A stretch of 64,000 nucleotides of DNA, from assembly GCF_027627455.1 (NCBI RefSeq), contig NZ_CP115483.1:372001-436000 (forward strand), given 5' to 3'. Source of the DNA: Sphingobacterium sp. SYP-B4668. Its GTDB lineage: Bacteria > Bacteroidota > Bacteroidia > Sphingobacteriales > Sphingobacteriaceae. Below are positions 16,698-25,353 of this stretch, piece by piece (the first letter of the stretch is position 1; each line of letters starts with the position of its first letter). The position numbers were made by a program, and so were the translations under genes. Below the pieces are notes generated by a model. The model searched no databases and was not told the DNA's origin. It saw only the letters and a program-made list of their open reading frames with translations.

Positions 16698-18092
16698 ATG
16701 ACAACGATACGATCCCTATTGCCAAGACCATCTATCTTGGTCTGCCTGACGGTCCTCCTGAACGGTTGTGCGGACGACTTCCTGGACGTAAGGTCCGACC
16801 TGGGTATTGCCACCCCGAGCAGTGTGGCAGATTATCGGGCCATGTTGGACCTCTCGTCCCTTTATGGGAACAATGGCTATATCCTGTCCATCCCGGCGAC
16901 CGATGAATTCTATGTGGAGACCCCGGTCTATCAGGCGTTGCCCTTGGGCAATTACCAGCGGCAACAGAAAAATGCTTACTTGTGGCTTCCCGAGATATAC
17001 GAAAATGAGGAGGGCCTGGATTGGAACTCGGCCTATTCGAAGATATTGACGGTCAATCTGGTACTGGACGGACTGAAAAAGATAGATGCCAAAGAGGAGG
17101 GCCACGCTCCGGTGAAGGGCACGGCCCTGTTCCTAAGGGCATTCCATTATTACCAATTGGCACAACTATTTGCTCCGCCTTATGACCCCGTCACGGCCGG
17201 ACAAGACCTGGGCATCCCATTGAGATTGGAAGCAGATGTCACCATCCCTTCAAAACGGGCGAGTGTCCAGGATACCTATGCACGGATACTGGCCGACCTT
17301 GGGGAAAGCCTGCAACTCCTGCCCGATAAGCCCGTGGGCAATAAACGGAAGCCATCGAAAGCCGCCGTCCATGCTTTGATGGCCCGGGTCCTCCTGTTGA
17401 TGGACGACCATGGGGCTGCATTGGCCCATGCGCTGCTGTCACGGGGATATGAAGGAAGCTTGTTGGACTATGCAGGGCTACATACCGATCAAAACTTTCC
17501 GTTCAAGCGGGATCATGGAAGCTCCAATCCAGAAGTGTTGTTCTTTGCTTATACAAGGGCGTTCAACCTGCTCCATGATTCGAGGATGCATATCGATCCG
17601 CGGTTGGAAAGCCTATATGATGCGGGGGATATCCGACGGTCGGTATACTTTAAGAAAGGTGCCAAGGGCAACGTTTATTTTAGGGGCTCATTGGAGGGGT
17701 CGAACCTCATTTTTTGTGGGCTCACCACTGCAGAGACCCTATTGATCGCGGCCGAATGTCATATCCGGACAGGCCGGCCCGACCAAGCTGCTGGCTTGTT
17801 GGACGAATTGCGCAGATATAGGTCCGGACAGCAGCAATGGGAGCCACTGGTCTGGGACGACAAGGACGACCTATTGCAGTACTGCCTCGAGGAGAGACAA
17901 AGAGAACTATGCTTTAGGGGATTGCGCTGGGAAGACCTTCGGAGATTGAACAAGGACGCCCGATTTGCCAAAACACTCGTCCGACAGGTAGCGGGGGAGA
18001 CATATGTGCTGGAACCCAACGACCTGAGGTATGTGTGGCCGATTCCCAACAGCGTTGTACAATTGACGGGTATGGAACAGAACGATAGGTAA
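16698..18092 (+). CDS. RagB/SusD family nutrient-uptake outer-membrane lipoprotein
   Basis: 464 residues. The lipoprotein signal has lipobox LNGC with Cys24, followed by ADDFLDVRSDLGIATPSSVADYRAML, the usual SusD mature N-terminus. The internal YSKILTVNLVLDGL and ALFLRAFHYYQLAQLFAPPYD match the TPR-like helices, and RQRELCFRGLRWEDLRRLNKD the C-terminal signature. It starts 6 bp after the SusC stop and shares its G+C-rich codon use. It is the surface-exposed ligand-binding partner of that SusC. Confidence 0.93.
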   Translation: MTTIRSLLPRPSILVCLTVLLNGCADDFLDVRSDLGIATPSSVADYRAMLDLSSLYGNNGYILSIPATDEFYVETPVYQALPLGNYQRQQKNAYLWLPEIYENEEGLDWNSAYSKILTVNLVLDGLKKIDAKEEGHAPVKGTALFLRAFHYYQLAQLFAPPYDPVTAGQDLGIPLRLEADVTIPSKRASVQDTYARILADLGESLQLLPDKPVGNKRKPSKAAVHALMARVLLLMDDHGAALAHALLSRGYEGSLLDYAGLHTDQNFPFKRDHGSSNPEVLFFAYTRAFNLLHDSRMHIDPRLESLYDAGDIRRSVYFKKGAKGNVYFRGSLEGSNLIFCGLTTAETLLIAAECHIRTGRPDQAAGLLDELRRYRSGQQQWEPLVWDDKDDLLQYCLEERQRELCFRGLRWEDLRRLNKDARFAKTLVRQVAGETYVLEPNDLRYVWPIPNSVVQLTGMEQNDR

Positions 18093-18096
18093 TAGC

Positions 18097-18130
18097 GTGC
18101 CCCCGTATTTGGTACGGGGGCACTTTTTTT
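18097..18130 (+). terminator. strong intrinsic terminator after SusD
   Basis: Stem GTGCCCCCGTA (18097-18107) with TACGGGGGCAC (18113-18123), 5-nt loop, followed by seven T. It lies 5 bp after the SusD stop and closes the TlpA/SusC/SusD transcript. Confidence 0.92.
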
Positions 18131-18152
18131 AAAAAAAAGGTTTAAGACTTGG

Positions 18153-18539
18153 TCAATTGTGTTTGGCAAACCCATCGTTGTTACCGCCCGAATTTTCGTC
18201 CAGCAGGGCCTTGTTGGTGGCGTTGGTCGCTTCTTCCAGGGTCATGCCTTCCGGTGTAGGAGCCGTGAAATTCGTCAGGTCCAGATATACCGCACAGATT
18301 TCGTTGTTGTTGGCCGGGTCGCAAGAGCCCGATGGCGGCGCGATCGGGTCCTTGACCCTGATGTTGGACGGTACATCGCCACCCGTCGGGTTGATAAGTT
18401 CTGCATTGTACCATTGTGAGGCCAACACTTTTTTGACATTAGGTTGTTTGCTGATGCCAGCGGCCACAAAGGTGGCCGTTGCAATGGTCAAGGCTACCAA
18501 GAGCATTGCATTTTTTTTGATGATTGCTAAAGTTCCCAT
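18153..18539 (-). CDS. small secreted protein, possibly DUF6520-like
   Basis: 128 residues. The N-terminal signal peptide has a hydrophobic core (AMLLVALTIATATFVAAG) after a KKN basic end. The mature part is small, acidic and proline/asparagine-rich, with two cysteines around GSCDPANNNEICAVYLDL. This layout recalls the short Bacteroidota proteins grouped as DUF6520, but the match is from memory of pattern only. It faces the SusCD operon convergently, across the terminator. Function unknown. Confidence 0.6.
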   Translation of the reverse strand: MGTLAIIKKNAMLLVALTIATATFVAAGISKQPNVKKVLASQWYNAELINPTGGDVPSNIRVKDPIAPPSGSCDPANNNEICAVYLDLTNFTAPTPEGMTLEEATNATNKALLDENSGGNNDGFAKHN

Positions 18540-18847
18540 GATAGTGAGATTTTAATGTTTGTATTTAAATGATTTGTTTTACCCTTTTCCAGCCATCAAA
18601 TTTTTCTGTACGTAGCCATTGATGCTATATAGGGAGGTCTAAAAGAGTCTTTTGGCCGACGCGCCCTTCCTCCAAGCTGCCTAGGGCCCAGGATCCGATG
18701 TGGTGGGTTTTGATAATACGAAGGTCGACAGCACCTTCCATACTAGATGGTCCATATCAGGGAGGTTAGCTTGTTAACCCACATTTTACTATCGCCATCG
18801 TCGATGTATATCGGATCTACCCGACAAGGATTGTTGATATGTACAGA
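18540..18847 (-). other. 308-bp intergenic, promoter side of the small secreted protein
   Basis: Gap between two minus-strand genes, the AraC regulator and the small secreted protein. It presumably carries the promoter of the latter. No clear consensus, repeat or extra gene is seen. Confidence 0.4.
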
Positions 18848-19849
18848 TCATAGCTTATTTGCATTTGCAATATATGCACTTGGGGTCATGCCCGTTCTTT
18901 TCTTGAAGAACTTATTCAAGGCCGATCCACTGGTGTATCCACAGGCGTAAGCCACGTGTCGTATAGGCATATCCTCTAATAGGAGTTGTTTAATTTTCTC
19001 CTCGAGCAGCTGCTGTTTGAACGCACTGGGACTTTGCTGGTAGTGGTCATGGAATATTTCATTCAGATAGTCTTGGCTGATACCGATCGATTCGCATATA
19101 CTGGTCAGACTAAAATCTTGACCAAGGTCTTCCATGTATTGGATGATCAGATCGCGGGCTTCTCTTGCTTTGACGAAGGGTTCGGATAGCTTGTCGTGCT
19201 CTTCGAATATCTTTTCGGTAGAGAGCTTGAAGAGTTCTTTGAGCTGATGAAAGATATAGCCTTCATTGTCCAATTGACCTTTTCTTAGATTGTTTACGAA
19301 ATTGCGAATCCGCCGATGTGTTCGTGGGCCCACCCGGAAGTCTATACTGCAGCAGGATCGGCTATCGGCTTGGCGATAGGATTGGATCAGCGGGTGCAGT
19401 AGCTTGAAGGGGCGCTCATTGCCCTGCCTGAACAACTCTCCTCGGAAATAGTAACCGAATAAGGCCGTGTGGTACGAGGGTGCGGTGAGCTCATATCGAC
19501 CGGGGGGTAGGTACAGGTAGCACGCCCGTTGTGAAGCAAGGATGAATGATTGCCCACTTTGCAGATCCTGGATGTGTATCGGTCCGGCAGCCAGTATCAG
19601 GTATAAGGCATGCAAATCCCCCCTGTCTACGCTTATGGGTATGGTGAGGGCCCGGGTAGTACACAGGTCGAGTTGATAAAGGTAGCCTAGCAACCCGTCA
19701 AACTCTTGTAGCATAGCCTCTCCGATAGCGCATCGATGATAGCTGACATCTGCATTTTTCATCTGGATGAAAGGCAGCTGGCAGTTGGATGGTGGTGAGC
19801 TTGCTATTCCAAATACATGCATCAGGTCTATGTGTAGCGATGCTTTCAT
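18848..19849 (-). CDS. AraC family transcriptional regulator
   Basis: 333 residues from ATG 19849; a TTG at 19897 would extend it. The C-terminal roughly 100 residues form the double HTH: the first in DFSLTSICESIGISQDYLNEIFHDHY, the second in MPIRHVAYACGYTSGSALNKFFKKRTGMTPSAYI, which fits the AraC/XylS signature. The N-terminal part (about 1-190) is a cupin-like sensing region with PPGRYELTAPSYHTALFGYYF but is not assignable to a ligand. Probably controls nearby genes, for example the SusCD operon or the secreted protein. Confidence 0.88.
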   Translation of the reverse strand: MKASLHIDLMHVFGIASSPPSNCQLPFIQMKNADVSYHRCAIGEAMLQEFDGLLGYLYQLDLCTTRALTIPISVDRGDLHALYLILAAGPIHIQDLQSGQSFILASQRACYLYLPPGRYELTAPSYHTALFGYYFRGELFRQGNERPFKLLHPLIQSYRQADSRSCCSIDFRVGPRTHRRIRNFVNNLRKGQLDNEGYIFHQLKELFKLSTEKIFEEHDKLSEPFVKAREARDLIIQYMEDLGQDFSLTSICESIGISQDYLNEIFHDHYQQSPSAFKQQLLEEKIKQLLLEDMPIRHVAYACGYTSGSALNKFFKKRTGMTPSAYIANANKL

Positions 19850-19948
19850 ATGGGGCGTGTGGGTTTTTATATTTATATAGCGATTTGCTGGCCACAAGGA
19901 TTTCGATATTGCGGCCAGGTATTCAATGGACTACTTCAGTAATCAACT

Positions 19949-20347
19949 CTAGTGGCGGTATCTAATCCAGATCAGCACTGGAGTGGCCACATCCACATAG
20001 TTGATAACATCCGTACCGATTGGCGTATCATCCGGTATCCCGATGAGTATGACATCCTTGATGTCGGGTAGATTGTCCTGTTCGGTAGTATCTTTAGTAA
20101 AGGTTACTGCCGTGCCGTTGTCATAGCTAGCAGCTATGGCGTAGGCCAGTCGGTCACGAAGTGTGGCGGGCATGGCTTGGAGTTGCTGCTGCTGGTGGAT
20201 GTGCAGGTCAAATTTGGAAGTCATCCAAGCCGTAAAGTCTGTACGGATCAGATAGGTCTCCTGTGCGCGGTCGGTTGTCGAAAGAGATAGGATAGTGGCT
20301 TGGACGTAAGCCACCCCCGCATTGTCAAATTTTTGTTTCATCGGCAT
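19949..20347 (-). CDS. hypothetical protein
   Basis: 132 residues, no signal peptide, mostly helical in the first half (RTDFTAWMTSKFDLHIHQQQQLQAMPATLRDRLAYAIAAS) and strand-rich in the second (NLPDIKDVILIGIPDDTPIG). The clean ATG start and length support a real gene. Divergent from the LytTR gene across a 350-bp region with two dyads. Family not recognised. Confidence 0.55.
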   Translation of the reverse strand: MPMKQKFDNAGVAYVQATILSLSTTDRAQETYLIRTDFTAWMTSKFDLHIHQQQQLQAMPATLRDRLAYAIAASYDNGTAVTFTKDTTEQDNLPDIKDVILIGIPDDTPIGTDVINYVDVATPVLIWIRYRH

Positions 20348-20425
20348 TGATTAGTTGTTTAAAAAAAACGTGACCCCAAATTTTAGAAAGATGAGTTACA
20401 TAGGCAATGCTGCAAGGTTTGTGAA

Positions 20426-20457
20426 GGTCTAATGTGCTACTATTTACAGATTAGACC
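20426..20457. promoter_or_regulatory. inverted repeat GGTCTAAT/ATTAGACC
   Basis: Arms at 20426-20433 and 20450-20457 in the divergent intergenic region. The right arm sits in TTTACAGATTAGACC, which recurs as TTTGCAGATTAGGC about 38 bp on. Candidate binding site for a LytTR-type or other regulator. Confidence 0.35.
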
Positions 20458-20556
20458 GTTATTTTTGGCTTAATGTGTATGGATTTGCAGATTAGGCACT
20501 GTTACATTATCGACTGGATACTGCCCAGAAAAGAGCTGATTTTTTCCTCAACAATA

Positions 20557-20590
20557 TGACCAAGGTCATTTAAAAAAATGATTTTGGTCA
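20557..20590. promoter_or_regulatory. 15-bp inverted repeat upstream of the LytTR gene
   Basis: Arms TGACCAAGGTCATTT (20557-20571) and AAATGATTTTGGTCA (20576-20590) pair along their length, allowing two G-T wobbles. The spacer is four A. It lies 110 bp before the LytTR gene. It may be an operator or transcript-level hairpin; no T-run follows on the plus strand. Confidence 0.4.
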
Positions 20591-20700
20591 CTTTCATTAT
20601 TTCCTATCAATCAATAAGTGTATTTTAAATATTTTATTATTATCTTGTAGATTAAACTAATTATAGCCGCTTTTGGAAAGAATATACTAGCCAATTGTTT

Positions 20701-21693
20701 ATGAAATATGTAGTCTATATCTTGGTCGCCTCTTGTTGTTCGTTTTTTTATAATCTGCTGGGGTATGCACAGTTGATGTTCGGTCGGGTGGTGTCTCCTT
20801 CATTTTGGATCCTGTGGTTGGCCATGATCCTTGTTTTTTTGATAAGTACGATATACATTTCGTATGTGTACAATCGTCTGGCAGGTAGGTTGGACGCTCG
20901 GCCGTCAAATCGAGTAGTGGGAGACGGGCGCGCTGTCGCTTCGATAGGGCAAGTCGCTGTACTTCGTATTAGCTATTTGTGTCTAGCCGTGATGCCGATC
21001 TTATTGGTCTTCAATATGTTTATCTACCTATGGGTGTATGGACGGCCCGATGCCTTGCAGATGTTTGTCCTTAATCTGCTGTATCGCATCCCGATATTTG
21101 CAGGCATTTTGGTGACGTACGCCCTCTTATTGCCCGTTTTTAAACAGTGGTCACTACCCATCTATTTTGGGAATGAAAAGCAAGCGCAGGTCGTATATAA
21201 AGCCACTCCGGTTCTACAGGGGCCCGACTTCGCAATGGACCTCCATGTACTGTACTATAGTCTTTTAAAGGTGGCCGGGATAGGTCCTATTTGGGCGGGG
21301 ACGCATAGTGTGCGGTTCTTTGATATCGTACTGATCGAAACCTATAGCAAGCTTCAATATGTCATCCTTACAGATGGGAGCAGAGTACAGGTAAATGGCA
21401 TCACCAAGGTGCTGGCCAAATACGGGTTGGATCGCTGGATGGTCAAGATTTCGGGCAACTACATCATCAATATGATGCTGGTCCAATACCCAATAACGAA
21501 GGCCAATGGGGAGCTATTGCTGCAGGCTGAGGTACGTGAGGGGATGGGTAGGAATCTTAAAGCGGGGCAGCTCATGTCCATGTTGCACCATGGCCGAGGA
21601 ATCAATGGTAAAAATATAGCGATATTCTTGGACAATAAACATCATGTGGAGTATGAAGGCTGGGATACCTTCATTACTCTAAAAAAAATGTAA
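20701..21693 (+). CDS. membrane protein with C-terminal LytTR-like DNA-binding domain
   Basis: 330 residues from ATG 20701. Four transmembrane segments lie roughly at 2-22, 33-53, 85-108 and 120-142. A C-terminal region of about 100 residues contains ILIETYSKLQYVILTDGSRVQVNGITKVLAKYG and WMVKISGNYIINMMLV, which resembles the LytTR beta-fold (typically an IxYIEAxxNY motif). A membrane-tethered LytTR regulator without a receiver domain is common in Bacteroidota. Assignment by pattern; the match is diverged. Confidence 0.6.
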   Translation: MKYVVYILVASCCSFFYNLLGYAQLMFGRVVSPSFWILWLAMILVFLISTIYISYVYNRLAGRLDARPSNRVVGDGRAVASIGQVAVLRISYLCLAVMPILLVFNMFIYLWVYGRPDALQMFVLNLLYRIPIFAGILVTYALLLPVFKQWSLPIYFGNEKQAQVVYKATPVLQGPDFAMDLHVLYYSLLKVAGIGPIWAGTHSVRFFDIVLIETYSKLQYVILTDGSRVQVNGITKVLAKYGLDRWMVKISGNYIINMMLVQYPITKANGELLLQAEVREGMGRNLKAGQLMSMLHHGRGINGKNIAIFLDNKHHVEYEGWDTFITLKKM

Positions 21694-21791
21694 GCATCCC
21701 CGATTTAAACATCGACCCACTGAGTGCTACCGATGGGAATTGCCATCTTCGGTGCTGGATTTCGACGGTCGGTCATCATACTGACCTATCT

Positions 21792-22163
21792 ATGAAAAAT
21801 ATCGATTCTGACCCTACATCCGATCAGAAACAGGAATCCTATTGTCCTGTACACCCTCATGATTTCTCGCTTTTACTACAGCGTGTGATGCAGCCCTACC
21901 TGGAGCATATACTACAGCTGAAAACCACAATGGAGCACGTGCTCGAGCTCTTGGAAAGCAAGGTGCCTCCAGCAGATGCACTGATGGCTAGCCGAGCTGT
22001 CTTGGACTATCTCGGGATATCCGAGCGCACATTCCAACGTTGCAAAGTCAAAGGATATATCCAAGCGGTGGATGAGCAGGTCAAGGACAAGTATTATCGA
22101 CATCGGGATGTCGTAGAGCTGTACCGCATATACCACAAGCGGCTACCGAGCCGGCTTCCTTGA
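21792..22163 (+). CDS. small helix-turn-helix protein
   Basis: 123 residues. A helical N-terminal half (LLLQRVMQPYLEHILQLKTTMEHVLELLES) may be a coiled coil. A HTH_17/excisionase-like module follows: MASRAVLDYLGISERTFQRCKVKGYIQAV, then KYYRHRDVVELYRIY. This resembles the small HTH proteins found with Bacteroidota mobile elements. It precedes the large palindrome and the DUF6266 genes. Role unknown. Confidence 0.65.
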   Translation: MKNIDSDPTSDQKQESYCPVHPHDFSLLLQRVMQPYLEHILQLKTTMEHVLELLESKVPPADALMASRAVLDYLGISERTFQRCKVKGYIQAVDEQVKDKYYRHRDVVELYRIYHKRLPSRLP

Positions 22164-22228
22164 CTACTATTTTTGAGCATGGCTCTTCGCAGTCTTTTTC
22201 GTCTTTTTTTCGGATGATGTTCGCTTTG

Positions 22229-22348
22229 TCTTCGGAGCATGGCTACCTAATCATTACCTCTTTACTACCTTATCCTCACCTATTTCGTGATAAATAGGTA
22301 GTGCCGAGGTGAAGATAAGGTTAAGCAGAGGTAGTGGAGCTCCGAAGA
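22229..22348. repeat. 120-bp multi-arm imperfect palindrome
   Basis: Nested arms: TCTTCGGAGC (22229-22238) with GCTCCGAAGA (22339-22348), TACCTCT (22255-22261) with AGAGGTA (22327-22333), CCTTATC (22268-22274) with GATAAGG (22314-22320), and TCACCT (22276-22281) with AGGTGA (22307-22312). A competing inner hairpin is CCTATTT (22279-22285) with AAATAGG (22292-22298). The 333-bp gap it occupies has no gene. It could be a cruciform, a structured leader for the DUF6266 transcript, or a strong terminator. Confidence 0.65.
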
Positions 22349-22574
22349 AACTCCGAAAAAGGAGCGAAGTTGGTATAGCGTCAAGGTAGCCTTGGCAGCG
22401 CATTGACCGACCGCTACCCGACAGTTTGCTGGACTATCCCCGACAGCTGCCCGCCAAGTGCTCTCAAGCTATTGACAGGCTGCTGCTGGAGGTGCTATGT
22501 TTGCTTCTGTAAAGCACGATATACCGGTATGCAACAGTCCTTTACGATGGTTTAACTTTTTAAAAATTAATACA

Positions 22575-23219
22575 ATGGGAATTATCAGACAAGGAGCCCT
22601 TGGAGGCTTCAAAGGAAAAGCAGGGGCCGTAATCGGGAGCAGTTGGAAGAGCATCGATTACATCAAGGGACTCTACAAAAAGCGATCCAAGCCGGCATCC
22701 GAAGAGCAGATGATACAGCAGGCGCGCTTCTTGACGATCGCCAAATTTTTGATGCCGATCACGCCGCTACTGAAGCTAGGATTCGGTCATATCAATAGCG
22801 ACAAGATGACGCCGAGCAATGCGGCACTACAACTCAATATCAAGCAGGCCGTCTCGGGGAGCTACCCCAACTTTGAGTTGGATTACAGCAAGGTGCTGAT
22901 CGCATCGGGCTCCTATATCGGGGGTGGTACCACCGCTGCTTCGGTAGCTGCGGGGCTGCTCTCGGTGGATTGGAGCAGTGAACTGAATGCGCTCTATGAC
23001 TCCAAGGCCGACGATCAGGTGTACATCCTGCTCTACCAGCCGACAGCGGATGAGTTCATGACGCCCGCTGTAGCACCTACGCGTGCCGAGGGTACGGTAG
23101 ATATCCAGATTCCTACCCACTTGTTGGGAGCAAAGGGGCATGTCTGGATATTCTTTGCCGACCGTAAGATGACCAAGGTATCCCGTAGCTCCTATTTAGG
23201 AGAGTTGGATCTGGTCTAG
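22575..23219 (+). CDS. DUF6266 family protein
   Basis: 214 residues from ATG 22575. The N-terminus MGIIRQGALGGFKGKAGAVIGSSWKSIDYIKGLYKK matches the characteristic start of DUF6266 proteins (G-x-L-G-G-F-x-G-K-x-G-x-V-x-G-x-x-W). A frame open from 22497 adds 26 unlikely residues. Function of the family is unknown; it is found in Bacteroidota, often in several copies. The second copy lies 62 bp downstream. Confidence 0.8.
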   Translation: MGIIRQGALGGFKGKAGAVIGSSWKSIDYIKGLYKKRSKPASEEQMIQQARFLTIAKFLMPITPLLKLGFGHINSDKMTPSNAALQLNIKQAVSGSYPNFELDYSKVLIASGSYIGGGTTAASVAAGLLSVDWSSELNALYDSKADDQVYILLYQPTADEFMTPAVAPTRAEGTVDIQIPTHLLGAKGHVWIFFADRKMTKVSRSSYLGELDLV

Positions 23220-23281
23220 TATTCACCCGAAGTCGTGCAGGAGCGCTTTGCTCTTGTACGACTTCCCAATAATGACAAACA

Positions 23282-23839
23282 ATGATATTACTGTCTAATC
23301 TCGAAGAAAAGAAAGAACAAAATGCCACTAAACGCTTAGCCATACAGCTGCGTTTCAAATTGGCTCGATACTTCCTGAATCCACTCAATAGCTTGATACA
23401 GCTAGGCTACTCGCAAGGCCGGAAAAACAAAACGGCCATCGGCAAAGCGATGTCACATACGCTACGCAATGCTATGGAAGGTGAATATCCCGATATTCGG
23501 GTCAACCCTACGAAGGTCCTCTTCAGTGTAGGAACTTTATGCCACTCTTCCGATATCAAGGTCGAACGCCTAGGGAATGCTATTCGTATAACATGGCGGG
23601 ATAGGACTAGGACGTGTCGGGTCTTAAATGGCCAATGGGACGATACGGTTATCCTCTGCGCTTATGATGTCGAGGCCGGTGTGGCCGGAATCAATGAAGA
23701 GCCGATTATCCGTCGGGACGAGCAGCACCTGCTTCAGTTGCCCTCTGGTATGGTGGGTAGGGCGGTGCACCTTTATATGATGCTGCACGACCGTGACAAG
23801 AAGGCTTTTTCTAATAGCTTGTACTTGGGGCTTTATTAA
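23282..23839 (+). CDS. DUF6266-like protein lacking the glycine-rich N-terminus
   Basis: 185 residues that align in plan with the upstream DUF6266 protein: a region like QLRFKLARYFLNPLNSLIQLGYSQGRKNKTAIGKAMSHTLRNAMEGEYPDIRVNPTKVLFSVGTL corresponds to FLMPITPLLKLGFGH through YPNFELDYSKVLIASGSY. The conserved G-rich opening is missing and replaced by MILLSNLEEKKEQNATKR. A divergent duplicate, either specialised or N-terminally truncated. A repeat region with a palindrome follows. Confidence 0.65.
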   Translation: MILLSNLEEKKEQNATKRLAIQLRFKLARYFLNPLNSLIQLGYSQGRKNKTAIGKAMSHTLRNAMEGEYPDIRVNPTKVLFSVGTLCHSSDIKVERLGNAIRITWRDRTRTCRVLNGQWDDTVILCAYDVEAGVAGINEEPIIRRDEQHLLQLPSGMVGRAVHLYMMLHDRDKKAFSNSLYLGLY

Positions 23840-24025
23840 AGGGGATTAGGAGTTAGATTATAGGAGCTAGACTTTTAGGAGTTGGGTTATAGGGGTTAGA
23901 GGCTAGGTTACAGGAGCTAGACTTTTAGGAGTTAGAAGTCAGGGGTTGGGAACTAGTCATTATGTCTAAGCCAACAGCTATCTGCTGTGAGATCCAACCG
24001 ATTCATTGCTCTTCACATAAAAGCA

Positions 24026-24052
24026 CGTCACTCCGGGCTTGGTCCGGAGTCT
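24026..24052 (+). repeat. dispersed palindrome, forward orientation, copy 2
   Basis: Same unit as at 10945, here ahead of the holin-like gene and within TTAGGAGTTAGA-rich spacer (23840-24119) that holds no gene. Confidence 0.85.
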
Positions 24053-24119
24053 GTCGGTTAATTGCATTTTAGGAGGGTTCATCCTTCACTTGTTCACTAA
24101 TACCTAAATATTAAACAAA

Positions 24120-24506
24120 ATGAAAACTATACAAATACATCCTTCTTGGCTGGCCCAGGGTTGGCGGGAGGAGCTTACACACAAAGAGCGACTTTTTATA
24201 GCTACGCTATTCTTTCCTGTGATATGGATCCTGGTATCCCTAGTGTTGCAGCTATTTGATCCAGCTATCGGGGTCTTGGACTTTGGCATGCTTACCGTGC
24301 TCATCTTTGGACTTCTCACCGGCTGGCTCGCGATATATATCAGTTTTTGGTTGCAGGAGCTCCTGTGGCATCCTTTTAAAATCTTTCGCAAACAATTTGG
24401 CCAACATTTTAACTTACTCACATCATGGCAACAATGTATTCTTTATTTCTCGGTGTTCTTTTTATTGCTCTATGCAGTGTTGAAGGGAGTAGAGATCGTC
24501 CTGTAA
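24120..24506 (+). CDS. small three-helix membrane protein, holin-like
   Basis: 128 residues with hydrophobic segments at about 26-46 (FIATLFFPVIWILVSLVLQLF), 52-78 (VLDFGMLTVLIFGLLTGWLAIYISFWL) and 106-125 (LYFSVFFLLLYAVLKGVEIV), short charged ends and an amphipathic linker. Size and topology fit a class I holin or a generic small inner-membrane protein. The CHAP-type hydrolase overlaps its end by 82 bp, suggesting tight co-expression. Holin role is inferred from context only. Confidence 0.5.
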   Translation: MKTIQIHPSWLAQGWREELTHKERLFIATLFFPVIWILVSLVLQLFDPAIGVLDFGMLTVLIFGLLTGWLAIYISFWLQELLWHPFKIFRKQFGQHFNLLTSWQQCILYFSVFFLLLYAVLKGVEIVL

Positions 24507-25045
24507 TATATCCTTATGCCCGGCTATCACCAGAGCTAGTGGACAAGGCTTGGACTCTTGGCCGATACCAAGTGTCAGGCCTGTCCAACATAGCGGACAA
24601 GAGGGTCCGCATCATCGCTATCGCTAAAGCCGAGCTTGGTGTCCAAGAAGCTACTGGTCGCAACGATGGCAATCGTGTGGAGCAATATCTCGCCTATACC
24701 CACCTAGGCAAGGGTTATGCCTGGTGTGCTGCTTTTGTCAGCTGGTGCTACGGGCAGGCAGGACTTCCTGCACCGCGTAACCCGTGGAGTCCGGCCCTCT
24801 TTCCAAAGACGAAGGTGTACTGGCAATCGGGCAAATGGATGCGTGGTCGTAAGGATAGGGTAGAAGCAGCAGACTTATTTGGTATCTATGGCCAAGGCAC
24901 AGGTCGAATAGACCATACTGGGCTCATCCAATGGTGGGAAGGCAACTATCTTATTACTGTAGAGGGTAATAGCAATGACCGGGTCGAGTCTAGGCGTAGA
25001 CATCTGAGGACGGTATATGCACTGGCGGATTGGATTGGTGATTAG
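24425..25045 (+). CDS. TIGR02594/CHAP-type peptidoglycan amidase or endolysin
   Basis: 206 residues. An N-terminal signal-like segment (MATMYSLFLGVLFIALCSVEG) is followed by a CHAP-type domain from about 60. The catalytic Cys is in AWCAAFVSWCYGQAG (near 98-112), the His in RIDHTGLIQWW (near 160), and the polar residue in VEGNSND (near 180). RIIAIAKAELGVQEATGRNDG is the usual TIGR02594 lead-in. It probably cleaves peptidoglycan stem or cross-bridge bonds in the periplasm. It overlaps the holin-like gene by 82 bp. Confidence 0.85.
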   Translation: MATMYSLFLGVLFIALCSVEGSRDRPVIYPYARLSPELVDKAWTLGRYQVSGLSNIADKRVRIIAIAKAELGVQEATGRNDGNRVEQYLAYTHLGKGYAWCAAFVSWCYGQAGLPAPRNPWSPALFPKTKVYWQSGKWMRGRKDRVEAADLFGIYGQGTGRIDHTGLIQWWEGNYLITVEGNSNDRVESRRRHLRTVYALADWIGD

Positions 25046-25353
25046 AGCCGGGAGTTAGGTGATAGAGATTAGGAGTTAGATTACAGGGGCTAGGTGTTGG
25101 AGATTTGTCATTCGTCACTCTGGGCTTGGTCCTGAGTCTGTTGCTTAATTACACTTTAGGAAAGTTCCCCCTTAGCTGCCCACTCGTCACGAATCACTAT
25201 GTCACTGGTCACTGTGTCAAAATAGCACGTCACTCCGGACTTGATCCGGAGTCTCTGGGTTAATTGCACTTTAGGAAAGTTTCCCTTTCACTGTCCACCC
25301 TTCACTGATCACTATGTCACTAGTCCCACATTACTATTATTAAATCATAACTT
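25046..25353 (+). repeat. repeat-filled spacer with two palindromes (copies 3 and 4)
   Basis: 308 bp with no gene. Palindrome cores lie at 25113-25139 (slightly degenerate: CTGGG/CCTGAG) and 25228-25254, both in forward orientation. Purine-rich TAGGAGTTAG strings and CACTTGTCACT-type strings fill the rest. Confidence 0.8.
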
